Virus record (IMG/VR): IMGVR_UViG_3300049893_000484
Span: 1 to 33,189 of that record
Source of the DNA: a virus
Strand: one strand, 5' to 3'
Length of the DNA stretch: 33,189 bases
The translations under genes and the position numbers were made by a program. Shown here piece after piece: positions 16,671 through 24,102 of this stretch (position 1 is the first letter of the stretch; every line of letters starts with the position of its first letter). The notes below the pieces were generated by a model. It was not told where the DNA came from. It worked only from the letters and a program-made list of their open reading frames with translations, and ran no database searches.

Positions 16671-16897
16671 TGCCGAAGGTTACTGTAGAGTTGGATTGGG
16701 ATACGGTAGATGGTATTGTCGTACAACAGGTCACCGATGCCCGTGATGGATTGATTGAGCAGTTAGAGGAACGGAAAGGTAAGGGTAATAAGGGTGGTGT
16801 CTTTGATAACGACAAGAAGAAGGATATTATACTTATTAAGGCACATATTGATGCCTTTGAGTTGGTGATTAAGTATTTTGGTGGAATGGTAGTGTAA
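16670..16897 (+). CDS. Small conserved phage protein, 75 aa
   Basis: The frame starts MPKVTVELDWDTVDGIVVQQ at an ATG that overlaps the ligase stop (TAATG); ATG 16655 is possible but lies inside the ligase gene. A helical, charged protein (IEQLEERKGKGNKGG, then DNDKKKDIILIKAHIDAFEL) with no recognised domain. It probably travels with ligase in one transcript. Its last codons fall in a short direct repeat. Confidence 0.65.
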   Translation: MPKVTVELDWDTVDGIVVQQVTDARDGLIEQLEERKGKGNKGGVFDNDKKKDIILIKAHIDAFELVIKYFGGMVV

Positions 16898-16922
16898 ATA
16901 GGTGCATTTTGGTAGTGTAAAT
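16887..16922 (+). repeat. 13-base direct repeat at the end of the small gene
   Basis: TGGTAGTGTAAAT occurs exactly at 16887-16899 and again at 16910-16922. The first copy contains the stop codon of the small gene. It may be a recombination scar left when the tRNA-like element was inserted or deleted nearby. Confidence 0.5.
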
Positions 16923-16939
16923 GAATGTATTTAGTTTTC

Positions 16940-17043
16940 GGCGGTGCAGTTGGTCGGGACAACGCTAGTAAGATGGGCTCGCTACTTGTTACATCCCTTG
17001 CTAGGCTACGCCAAGGAATAGGGGTTCGAATCCCCCACCGCTA
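16940..17043 (+). tRNA. tRNA-like element with an oversized, non-canonical anticodon arm
   Basis: Acceptor strands 16940-16946 (GGCGGTG) and 17036-17042 (CACCGCT) pair over 7 bp; a D-arm-like stem GTTG/CAAC (16949-16952 with 16960-16963) and a textbook T-arm (GGGG TTCGAAT CCCC, 17021-17035) are present, then A as discriminator. Between D- and T-arm lie 56 bases rather than about 22-38: an 8-bp helix (16965-16972 with 16997-17004, CTAGTAAG/CTTGCTAG) closing a 24-base loop, then 15 bases before the T-arm. No 7-base loop with T33 and a readable anticodon can be formed. The T-stem and acceptor compete for C17036. It could be a tRNA with an insertion, a degenerate tRNA or a tRNA-like structural RNA. 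No CCA is encoded. Confidence 0.5.
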
Positions 17044-17054
17044 CTGAGGTTATT

Positions 17055-17420
17055 ATGGAAGATAAAAAGAATCCAAACGCATTAACATATGGAATATCTC
17101 CTAGTGCTCCCGCATCCATTAAACCCGTTGAGGTGGATAAGTGGGTAGGAAAGGTTGAACCCACCTTTAAGCATTATTACCAAGAACGATATGATGATTT
17201 GGTTAGACAATACGAAAATCTCGTTCGTGATTATGAAATCAATAAAATGTGTTACGAGGCTTCGTTAGGGTTTGAACCGAATATGGGACACGTATACCAC
17301 TTGTATCGTAAACGTGATGGGAGTACATTTCTTTCTATGGTAGAACCCAAGTATGCATATTGGGGTGAATTTATTGGTAGTTACAGATTAAACGCACAAT
17401 ATGCGTGGGAAGAAGTCTAA
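17055..17420 (+). CDS. DUF2452-like phage protein
   Basis: A 121-residue protein with the pattern NPNALTYGISPSAPASIKP at the N-terminus, a central coiled helix (YYQERYDDLVRQYENLVRDY) and a C-terminal FEPNMGHVYHLYRKRDG ... FLSMVEP, which I recognise as the DUF2452 type found in phages and bacteria without known function. The start is fixed by GAGGTTATTATG just after the tRNA-like element. The stop overlaps the start of the first Mom-like gene. Confidence 0.75.
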   Translation: MEDKKNPNALTYGISPSAPASIKPVEVDKWVGKVEPTFKHYYQERYDDLVRQYENLVRDYEINKMCYEASLGFEPNMGHVYHLYRKRDGSTFLSMVEPKYAYWGEFIGSYRLNAQYAWEEV

Positions 17421-18004
17421 TGGCACTACAAGGTTATAAAGTAGAACATATATCGTTTTCTGATACGGTTCGGTCGTTTCTTCGTAAATGGCACTATTCC
17501 GATTATGTCAATATCCAAGCAAAAGAAGTATTTGGATTGTTTCGGGATGGTGCTTTTTTACCTGAAATGGTCGGAGTGTGTATTTATACTAGGCCTGCTG
17601 GACCAACAGCGGCACAAAAGTATTATCCACAAGACCCCGATAAGTGTTTAGAACTTCGTCGGTTGTGCCTGGTGGACGATACTCCAAAGAACGCTGAAAG
17701 TTTCTTTGTGAGTCGGACGTTGAAATGGTTACGGAAGAATACCGATTGGAAGTTTGTGGTCAGTTACGCAGACCCAGAGCAAGGTCATAAAGGTGTGATT
17801 TACCGAGCAGCAAATTTTAAATACGAAGGTACAACCTCATCGGGTCAATCGTTATTGGTAGATGGTAAACCGTTTCATATTAGAACACTAACAATGATTG
17901 ATAGACCATATGGAGTCGAAATCAATCAGCGATATAAAGCTGGTGACCCAAATATTCAAATTGTAAAGACGGAACCAAAACATATTTACACGTATCAACT
18001 CTAG
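17420..18004 (+). CDS. Mom-like GNAT-fold protein, candidate DNA-modification enzyme (copy 1)
   Basis: The 194-residue protein starts MALQGYKVEH at the ATG overlapping the previous stop. It carries the signature shared with phage Mu Mom: LELRRLCLVDDTPKNAESFF, then VVSYADPEQGHKGVIYRAAN (the first residue near 113). Mom is a GNAT-fold enzyme that carbamoylmethylates adenine in DNA and makes phage DNA resistant to restriction. Here the gene is read with replication genes rather than late genes as in Mu. The same motifs recur in the longer protein at 22845. Substrate and chemistry are inferred. Confidence 0.75.
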   Translation: MALQGYKVEHISFSDTVRSFLRKWHYSDYVNIQAKEVFGLFRDGAFLPEMVGVCIYTRPAGPTAAQKYYPQDPDKCLELRRLCLVDDTPKNAESFFVSRTLKWLRKNTDWKFVVSYADPEQGHKGVIYRAANFKYEGTTSSGQSLLVDGKPFHIRTLTMIDRPYGVEINQRYKAGDPNIQIVKTEPKHIYTYQL

Positions 18005-18013
18005 GAGGACACA

Positions 18014-18376
18014 ATGGGAATGTTCGACACGCTGAAGGTTCAAACAAAGATTCCAGGATACTCTGATATTCCTCTTGGGGAATTCCAAACAAAATCATTA
18101 GATAGTTGTCTAGATTATTATGTTATAACTAATAATGGTGAATTATATAAGGAAGTTTGGGATTATAGTTGGGTAGAGGATGCTACTTCTGCTTTTAATG
18201 GGTATTTTGATAAGGTAGAAGGGTCATATCGCCGGGAGTACTTGACAAACTTCCACGGGGATATTATATTTTATAATGGAGAAACTGTTGGTGGAAAGTG
18301 GCGAGAATATACCGCTCGATTCACCGAAGGTAGACTGTCACGCATTTGGTACGAAGATAAAGATTTAAACAATTAA
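18014..18376 (+). CDS. Conserved phage protein of unknown function, 120 aa
   Basis: AGGAGG at 18003-18008 fixes the start. The N-terminus MGMFDTLKVQTKIPGYSDIP and the phrase FQTKSLDSCLDYYVI belong to a small-protein type common in phages, usually annotated as hypothetical. It has no membrane segment or catalytic motif. A consensus promoter for the clamp gene lies inside its coding sequence. Confidence 0.75.
   Translation: MGMFDTLKVQTKIPGYSDIPLGEFQTKSLDSCLDYYVITNNGELYKEVWDYSWVEDATSAFNGYFDKVEGSYRREYLTNFHGDIIFYNGETVGGKWREYTARFTEGRLSRIWYEDKDLNN
18242..18270 (+). promoter_or_regulatory. Internal consensus promoter for the sliding clamp gene
   Basis: TTGACA at 18242-18247, a 17-base spacer and TATATT at 18265-18270 lie inside the preceding coding sequence, 121 bases before the clamp ATG. 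The exact match and spacing repeat those at 577, 8576, 15392 and 21458. Confidence 0.6.
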
Positions 18377-18391
18377 AAGAGGTCAAAGGTT

Positions 18392-19111
18392 ATGGAAAAG
18401 TCAAAGTTGGAGCGGTTCATTTCAAAGTACAACATCGGCGGAGCATGTGAGAGTGTGAAGCTCGTATCGAATGGTACCGAGCTATCCGTTCGTTCGATTT
18501 CGGATGACAAGAATGTTCTCGCTGAAATTGTCAGCCACGATATGTCGTTCCCCGCTGGTGAGTTCAGTATCTATGAAACGAAGAAGCTCCGTTCGCTGTT
18601 GAGTGTCTTGGGTGAGAAGCTCAAGGTCGCTCCGAATTCAGCAAATGGAAAGTCGGTCGGACTCAATATGTCTGACTCCGATACTAAGGTTACGTTCGTT
18701 TTGGCGGATGAGTCGGTCATCCCGAAGGTTCCCGATTTGAAGAAGCTCCCGCCGGTAGATATCGAAATCATTCTTGATGAGAAGTTTGTCAATACCTTCG
18801 CTAAGGCAAAGGGTGCGTTGTCTGAGGTGGATACCTTCACCGTGACCAGCGATGGAACCGATGCGAATGTCGTTATCGGATATTCCACGTTGAATACGAA
18901 TCGGGTGAATATCAAGGTTAACACCAAGAGCAATGCGAAGATTGACCCGATTAGTTTCTCCGCTAACTACTTGAAGGAGATTCTTCTGTCGAACAAGGAA
19001 ATCAAGGATGGTATCTTGAAGGTCAGTTCGAAGGGTATCTCTGTTGCGGAATTCGATGGTGAGGGGTTCACCACGAAGTACTATCTCGTTCAGATTGACA
19101 CGAAGGATTAA
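18392..19111 (+). CDS. 45: Sliding clamp, gp45-like
   Basis: A 239-residue clamp. The N-terminus KLERFISKYNIGGACESVKL and the repeated beta-alpha-beta pattern match T4-type gp45, which forms a trimeric ring that tethers gp43 polymerase and later activates late transcription. T4 gp45 is 228 residues. The sequence has evenly spaced beta strands (ELSVRSISDDKNVLAEIVS; ANVVIGYSTLNTNRVNIKV) and a C-terminal strand FTTKYYLVQID. The start of the next gene overlaps its stop (TAATGG). Confidence 0.88.
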   Translation: MEKSKLERFISKYNIGGACESVKLVSNGTELSVRSISDDKNVLAEIVSHDMSFPAGEFSIYETKKLRSLLSVLGEKLKVAPNSANGKSVGLNMSDSDTKVTFVLADESVIPKVPDLKKLPPVDIEIILDEKFVNTFAKAKGALSEVDTFTVTSDGTDANVVIGYSTLNTNRVNIKVNTKSNAKIDPISFSANYLKEILLSNKEIKDGILKVSSKGISVAEFDGEGFTTKYYLVQIDTKD

Positions 19112-20292
19112 TGGTCGGCTTCGACGATTTCTTTGACACGCCCAAGTTTGATTTCGACAAGGAGAAACAACTCTTTGTCGAAAACTTGGACATGCTTAAG
19201 AACATGCCCGTACAAGAGCAAACCTTGTATAAGAAGTACAAGGAGGTCAACGGGTATTATCGTAATGCTATGGATAAGGCTCGTATTGTAAAGGCGAAGA
19301 TTTGGACGCCGACCGACCTTACGAACAAGGAATTAACTGTCAAGGAAATCGAAGCGTTACAACCACGTGTTCGTCTGGTTGTGTCTAAGTCCACCGATGA
19401 AACCGATTGGAATATGATTCGAGTATTCTCCCATACGATGGAGTTTGACCAGAATCCCGGTCGGTTCGTGAGGTTCCTTGTGTATGATGAGGTGACGGGG
19501 AAGTATCTTGGTGCAACTTCGTTGGGTAGTGATGTTATTGCTATCGGATGTCGAGATGAATGGATTGGGTGGGACAAGGATACCAAGCTGAAGGGGAAGT
19601 TGAACAACTCCGCTATTGGCACGTGTATTATGGCTACTCAGCCGTTTGGATATAACTTCTTGGGCGGAAAGCTCGTTGCTTCGATGTTGACCACAAAGGT
19701 TGTCGCCGACACGTGGTTCAAGATGTATAACAATGTCTTGGCTGGGTTGACCACCACCTCGTTGTATGGTTCTGAGTCTATGTACAATTCTATTCCGTTC
19801 TGGAAGAAGTTGGGGTCGAGTACTGGTGCGATTGGTATTAAGCCCGATGATGATGTCTATGGAAAGTGGCATGACTATTTGAAGGAACACAAGCCGGACG
19901 AATATAAAGAACGCTTTACAAAAGATGACCCGTCAAAAGGGCCGGTCACTGGTATCAAACAACAAATTATCAATATGATTTTCCGTGAAGTGGGAGTTAG
20001 TGCGAGTAAGTACAAGCACGGCTTTGAACGTGGTGTATATTACGCTCCCCTTTACGAGAATACCCGTGAATTCCTTCGTGGAGAAATTGATGCTGATAAG
20101 TTGACTCCCTTGACAAAGTTGAAGGATGATGTAGATTCCGTTATTAACTGGTGGAAGCCGAAGGCTATTGCCCGATACCAGAAGCTGCATGAGGAAGGTC
20201 GTATCAAGGATGGTATTCTATACTATACGAATATGGTTGGGATTAGCTGGGAAGAAGCCAAGAGTCTATATCTATCAGAGGTTGGTCGTTAA
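19111..20292 (+). CDS. DruA/DUF4338-like protein
   Basis: A 393-residue protein. The core reads VRFLVYDEVTGKYLGATSLG (120-139), RDEWIGWD (148-155), KLNNSAIGTCIM, FGYNFLGGKLVASML and FWKKLGSSTGAIG. The order (own-substrate check, RD.WIGWD, nn.a, GgKL/aSk, then a W..LG.T.G turn) resembles DUF4338, the domain named after DruA of the Druantia anti-phage system, whose fold is related to GNAT/Mom-type proteins. Its presence inside a phage replisome operon, directly coupled to the clamp gene, suggests a role on DNA: modification, or mimicry or blocking of a host defence. No enzymatic activity can be read from the sequence. The family call is by pattern and moderately sure. Confidence 0.65.
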   Translation: MVGFDDFFDTPKFDFDKEKQLFVENLDMLKNMPVQEQTLYKKYKEVNGYYRNAMDKARIVKAKIWTPTDLTNKELTVKEIEALQPRVRLVVSKSTDETDWNMIRVFSHTMEFDQNPGRFVRFLVYDEVTGKYLGATSLGSDVIAIGCRDEWIGWDKDTKLKGKLNNSAIGTCIMATQPFGYNFLGGKLVASMLTTKVVADTWFKMYNNVLAGLTTTSLYGSESMYNSIPFWKKLGSSTGAIGIKPDDDVYGKWHDYLKEHKPDEYKERFTKDDPSKGPVTGIKQQIINMIFREVGVSASKYKHGFERGVYYAPLYENTREFLRGEIDADKLTPLTKLKDDVDSVINWWKPKAIARYQKLHEEGRIKDGILYYTNMVGISWEEAKSLYLSEVGR

Positions 20293-21611
20293 TGGATATT
20301 AATAATTTTTTAGAAGAAAGTTACGAAGCAAATAAACAATATGATTATCGTGTATTAATTTATGGAAATTATACCGATATTGAAAATCTCGAGCGTGACA
20401 GCTTCGTTCAAGTTCTGAAGCCCACGCTTGAGTATCTTGATGCACACTATAACATACATTATACCTTATTGACTCCGGCAACAATTAATAGCTTGAACAA
20501 GCCGAATGTCAAGCAGGTGATTTTTGAATTACCTACATATCCGAATTTGATGCGGACCCATTTTGATGCTATCAAGTTCTTAAAGGCGATTGATTGGAGA
20601 AAGAATGACTATGATATCATTTATAGTCATCTCCCCGAACATACCTCACAGATTGCTAACGTTATTCATAACAGCACGCATTTGATGCCAAAGATTATTG
20701 GATATTGTCATTGGTTCGAAGTTGCGGAAAATGCTCCGTATGCCAAGACAATGTTTCTCAATAATATTTTGGGTGTGTTGGAAATGGAAGAATGCGGTGT
20801 GAATAGTAAGTGGTTGAAGGATTTTGTGTTGGATGAAGCGATGGAACACTTCAATCAGCAGACAATTGACAAGTTGGATAAAATCATCCAGCCACATTAT
20901 CTAGGTGTTGACAGAGTTGAGTCAAATGGTCAGACTATAGATAAATCCGTTATCTTCAATCACCGAGCAAACGGGTATACGGGATGGAATTGGTTTGTTG
21001 AGGAAATGGATAAGTTATGGGAAAAGCGTCAAGACTTTACCGTGTACACAACGTATGCAAAGATTGACCGCCCGTGGAATAAGCAAATCAATGAACCGAC
21101 CCGTGAAGGGTATATCAATACATTAAAGCGGATGAAGTTCGGTGTATCGTGCTTTGAAGGATATTCGGCATGGAGCATCAGCACTACCGATGGTCTATCA
21201 GTTAATGTTCCGTACCTACTTCCTAACAAACTCTGTTATCCAGAAATGGTGCCGAAGGATTATCCGTATCTGTATGATGACCGAACGGACTTTGTTAAGA
21301 AATTTGAAGAAATGCTGGATACTGATTTGGTCTATCCGACGAATACCATTGCCAATACGATGCTATGGAACAATAGAATTTCTAAGTGGTTCGGTGGTTG
21401 GAATAATATATTTAAATTTAAAACAATGTCAAATTCAGAAGCAATGGATAGGATAGTTGACATTATTCGCCGGAAGAGGTATATTTCTAAATATGACCTA
21501 TCCAAAGAACTTGGGTGGGGTGTTCAAATCAAATGGACTCCATATCGGAATACCTTGCGTGAACACCCAAACATTAAATTAACGGTGGATGGATATGAAT
21601 GGAATGACTGA
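20292..21611 (+). CDS. GT-B glycosyltransferase with a possible C-terminal winged helix
   Basis: A 439-residue protein that begins on the last base of the previous stop. The body looks like a two-domain GT-B enzyme: Rossmann start YDYRVLIYGNYTD, a DIIYSHLPEHTSQI segment, MEECGVNSKWLKDF, the HYLGVDRV hinge, KSVIFNHRANGYTGWNWF and the C-terminal donor-site-like MKFGVSCFEGYSAWSISTTD. Residues from about 388 (RRKRYISKYDLSKELGWG) to the end look like a winged helix, usual in DNA-binding proteins. Its place between DruA-like and clamp loader genes suggests DNA base glycosylation rather than envelope work. That function is inferred; an ordinary sugar transferase is the alternative. Confidence 0.65.
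   Translation: MDINNFLEESYEANKQYDYRVLIYGNYTDIENLERDSFVQVLKPTLEYLDAHYNIHYTLLTPATINSLNKPNVKQVIFELPTYPNLMRTHFDAIKFLKAIDWRKNDYDIIYSHLPEHTSQIANVIHNSTHLMPKIIGYCHWFEVAENAPYAKTMFLNNILGVLEMEECGVNSKWLKDFVLDEAMEHFNQQTIDKLDKIIQPHYLGVDRVESNGQTIDKSVIFNHRANGYTGWNWFVEEMDKLWEKRQDFTVYTTYAKIDRPWNKQINEPTREGYINTLKRMKFGVSCFEGYSAWSISTTDGLSVNVPYLLPNKLCYPEMVPKDYPYLYDDRTDFVKKFEEMLDTDLVYPTNTIANTMLWNNRISKWFGGWNNIFKFKTMSNSEAMDRIVDIIRRKRYISKYDLSKELGWGVQIKWTPYRNTLREHPNIKLTVDGYEWND
21458..21486 (+). promoter_or_regulatory. Internal consensus promoter for the clamp loader genes
   Basis: TTGACA at 21458-21463, a 17-base spacer and TATATT at 21481-21486 lie in the last part of the glycosyltransferase gene, 102 bases before the clamp loader start at 21589. 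Confidence 0.6.
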
Positions 21612-22515
21612 GAACACTCTGTGGGTTGAGAAGTATCGCCCGAATACATTAGAAAACTATATCGGAAATGAAACACTAAAGGCGAAGTTGGCTGATTTCA
21701 TTTCACGGAACGATATCCCGCATTTGCTGTTCTTCGGAACGGCAGGAACGGGTAAGACCACGGCGGCAAAGATTCTGGTCAAGAATATTGAGTGCGACCA
21801 TCTCTTTATTAACGCATCGGATGAACGTGGTATTGATGTGATTCGGGATAAGATTAAGAACTTCGCTTCGACTACGGGGTTTGCTCCATTGAAGATTGTG
21901 GTACTGGATGAGTCTGACGCATTGACGCCGGATGCACAAGCCGCTCTTCGTAATATGATGGAAGTGTTCAGTCACAAGACCCGATTCGTATTGACTTGTA
22001 ATTATGTGGAACGGATTATCGCTCCGATTATCAGTCGGTGTCAGACGTTCGCGTTGACTCCGCCCTCGAAGAAGGAAGTGGCGGTTCACCTTACGAATGT
22101 CTTGACAAAGGAAGATGTGACCTTCGACAAGCAAGGAGTCGCTACGTTGGTCAACGCATATTATCCCGATATTCGTCGGATTATGAATACCGCTCAGCTC
22201 CAGACCAGAGATGGAAAGTTGACGGTGAATGTGAATGAGGTTATCGCTGGAGATAGTAAGTTGAAGATTATGGATACGTTGATGAGTAACCAACCTTCAG
22301 CAAATAAGATTCAAGAGATTCGTCAAGTCGTGGCTGATGCGGGAATCCGTGACTTTACCGAACTCTATCGGTTACTCTATGAGAAGGTTCAAGAGTATTC
22401 CCCGAACAAGATTCCTCAGACGATTCTTCATATCGCAGAAGGTCAGTATCGGGATGCGTTTGTAGTAGATAAAGAAATCAATTTTATGGCAACAATGTAT
22501 AACATTTTAATGTAA
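21589..22515 (+). CDS. 44: Clamp loader large subunit, gp44-like AAA+ ATPase
   Basis: A 308-residue AAA+ protein of the RFC small-subunit type. It opens with LWVEKYRPNTLENYIG, has Walker A GTAGTGKTT (50-58), Walker B VVLDESDAL (DESD 107-110), sensor 1 TCNY and the arginine-finger SRC box (149-151). With gp62 it loads the gp45 ring onto primed DNA. The start is uncertain among ATG 21589, 21595 and 21604; all overlap the end of the glycosyltransferase gene. Confidence 0.93.
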   Translation: MDMNGMTENTLWVEKYRPNTLENYIGNETLKAKLADFISRNDIPHLLFFGTAGTGKTTAAKILVKNIECDHLFINASDERGIDVIRDKIKNFASTTGFAPLKIVVLDESDALTPDAQAALRNMMEVFSHKTRFVLTCNYVERIIAPIISRCQTFALTPPSKKEVAVHLTNVLTKEDVTFDKQGVATLVNAYYPDIRRIMNTAQLQTRDGKLTVNVNEVIAGDSKLKIMDTLMSNQPSANKIQEIRQVVADAGIRDFTELYRLLYEKVQEYSPNKIPQTILHIAEGQYRDAFVVDKEINFMATMYNILM

Positions 22516-22524
22516 GAGGTAAGT

Positions 22525-22845
22525 ATGACAAGTAAGTACATTCCGCCCAGCGGACGGCCTGACCCACGACAGATGCAGCAACAGATGCCTGACCTGTCAC
22601 TCGCAGAGGACATTAGTTGTGAGAACTGCGGAAACCTCACCTTCCAAGAAGTTTTGATGATGAAGAAGGTATCTGCGTTAGTCTCACCAAACGGAAAGGA
22701 AGGCATTGTTCCGATTCCTACGTTTTCGTGTGTCGCCTGTGGATGGGTCAACAAGATGTTCCGTCCAAAGGGTAAGGTTGAGGAAGCAACTGCTGAGGAA
22801 GCCCCAGCAGAACCCACTCGTCCGAAGCTCGTATTAGAGGACTAA
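22525..22845 (+). CDS. Small zinc-ribbon phage protein
   Basis: A 106-residue protein with two CxxC pairs (C32/C35 in SCENCGN and C69/C72 in SCVACGW), fitting a four-cysteine zinc ribbon, between a Gln-rich N-terminus and an Ala/Glu-rich C-terminal tail. AGAGGTAAG precedes the ATG. It lies between gp44 and the second Mom-like gene and overlaps the latter (TAATGG). Zinc ribbons often bind nucleic acids or polymerases; the exact role is unknown. Confidence 0.7.
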   Translation: MTSKYIPPSGRPDPRQMQQQMPDLSLAEDISCENCGNLTFQEVLMMKKVSALVSPNGKEGIVPIPTFSCVACGWVNKMFRPKGKVEEATAEEAPAEPTRPKLVLED

Positions 22846-23690
22846 TGGAAACTACGTTCGTAGATAAGTCCCGTGTCACAGTCCGAGAAATCTCAAAGAA
22901 TGTGGCACGGGATTTTATCGAAACCCACCATTACACGCACAAGTTTTCTTCTACCAGATATGCCCTTGGGGTATTCTATGTGGAAGATACAGAACATGCG
23001 TTCTTTGCTGGTGCGAACGAGAAGCTTATTGGGTGTATGACCTATGGGCATCCTGTCAGCAATAGAACGGTGGATAGTATTACGGACGGCTTAGAGTTGG
23101 ATGAAGTATTGGAATTGACCAGATTGGTCTGCTTGGATGGATACGGAAAGAATCTGGAAAGTTTTGTAATTGCTCAGTCGTTTGATTGGATGAAGAAGAA
23201 TGACCCCAAGGTGAAAGTCTTGGTCAGTTATGCAGACCCTGAACAAGCACATACGGGTGGAATCTACAGAGCAACCAATTGGCTGTATCAAGGATGTGGA
23301 TATTCCAAGTTGATGCCAGATTATAGTATTCGTATTAATGACAATGACCTCTGGACTCATAGCCGTACCGTTGGGGCCAGATGGGGTAATAAGTCTGTCG
23401 AGAATCTGGCAAAGAGTATCGGTCAAACCTTCTACAGAAAAGAGGAAACGGCTAAACATCGGTATATCTATTTCCTTGTTGGGAAGAAAGAAAAGAAGCG
23501 GATGATGAAGAACTTGAAGATTCCAGTATTCTCATATAATGAAATAAAACCGTATACCCAACTTATTCAGAAGGTGCATGTAAAGGACGGGGCGGTGGAA
23601 CGTATTGAAATCCTGCAAGGGGTTGACAACGGGTGGTCAAACAAACAAATTCTAATGCAGGAGGATGACGATGGCGAAGAGTCTATTTGA
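22845..23690 (+). CDS. Mom-like GNAT-fold protein, candidate DNA-modification enzyme (copy 2)
   Basis: A 281-residue protein with the same core as the gene at 17420: FIETHHYTHKFSSTRYALGVFY, LELTRLVCLDGYGKNLESFV and VLVSYADPEQAHTGGIYRAT (SYADPEQAH at 128-136), followed by NWLYQG. It has about 90 additional residues at the C-terminus. Phage Mu Mom is the reference member and converts adenine to an N6-carbamoylmethyl form. The divergence between the two copies suggests different targets or a division of labour rather than recent duplication. It starts on the stop of the zinc-ribbon gene. Confidence 0.77.
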   Translation: METTFVDKSRVTVREISKNVARDFIETHHYTHKFSSTRYALGVFYVEDTEHAFFAGANEKLIGCMTYGHPVSNRTVDSITDGLELDEVLELTRLVCLDGYGKNLESFVIAQSFDWMKKNDPKVKVLVSYADPEQAHTGGIYRATNWLYQGCGYSKLMPDYSIRINDNDLWTHSRTVGARWGNKSVENLAKSIGQTFYRKEETAKHRYIYFLVGKKEKKRMMKNLKIPVFSYNEIKPYTQLIQKVHVKDGAVERIEILQGVDNGWSNKQILMQEDDDGEESI

Positions 23691-24102
23691 CCATATTAAT
23701 ACAATATATCTCGAACAGAAGAAGAACTATTTTGCTGGATTAGATGATGGGGAGAAGCGGACCTATAGCAATTATATGGTCAACCGATTCCTCAGCATGA
23801 ATATTCACCAGCTCCCGCTGGTTAATGAGATTCAGAAGTACAATATTCCTTCCGATGTTCACTATTTATTCTTTGCGACCACGATTCCTCGTGGAAAGCA
23901 ATATAACAAATATGTGAAGTCAAAGAACGAAACCAAGTATGATAGCTGGTTAATTACTTTGGTGGCGAAGCACTTCAACGTGTCCGAAGATGAAGCGGTC
24001 ACATATTTGGACATTTATCATAAAGACGACAAACCCGCCCTCAGGTCTTTGTGTGAAAAGTATGGGGTGGACCCAAAGATTATTAAAAAGGCAAAGTTAT
24101 GA
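23671..24102 (+). CDS. 62: Clamp loader small subunit, gp62-like
   Basis: A 143-residue protein starting MAKSLFDHINTIYLEQKKNY; the perfect AGGAGG at 23659-23664 lies 6 bases before ATG 23671, so the upstream ATG 23665 is unlikely. SLFDHIN near the start, YMVNRFLSMN and YWLITL-like C-terminal helices match T4-type gp62. It completes the gp44/gp62 loader. Its beginning overlaps the end of the Mom-like gene by 20 bases. Confidence 0.8.
   Translation: MAKSLFDHINTIYLEQKKNYFAGLDDGEKRTYSNYMVNRFLSMNIHQLPLVNEIQKYNIPSDVHYLFFATTIPRGKQYNKYVKSKNETKYDSWLITLVAKHFNVSEDEAVTYLDIYHKDDKPALRSLCEKYGVDPKIIKKAKL

Noticed and set aside
16940-17043. A normal tRNA gene with a readable anticodon
   Set aside because: No 5-bp stem with a 7-base loop containing T33 could be built between the D- and T-arms.
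17420-23690. The two Mom-like genes as a recent tandem duplication
   Set aside because: They differ in length (194 and 281 residues) and share only motifs, and no DNA-level repeat is visible.
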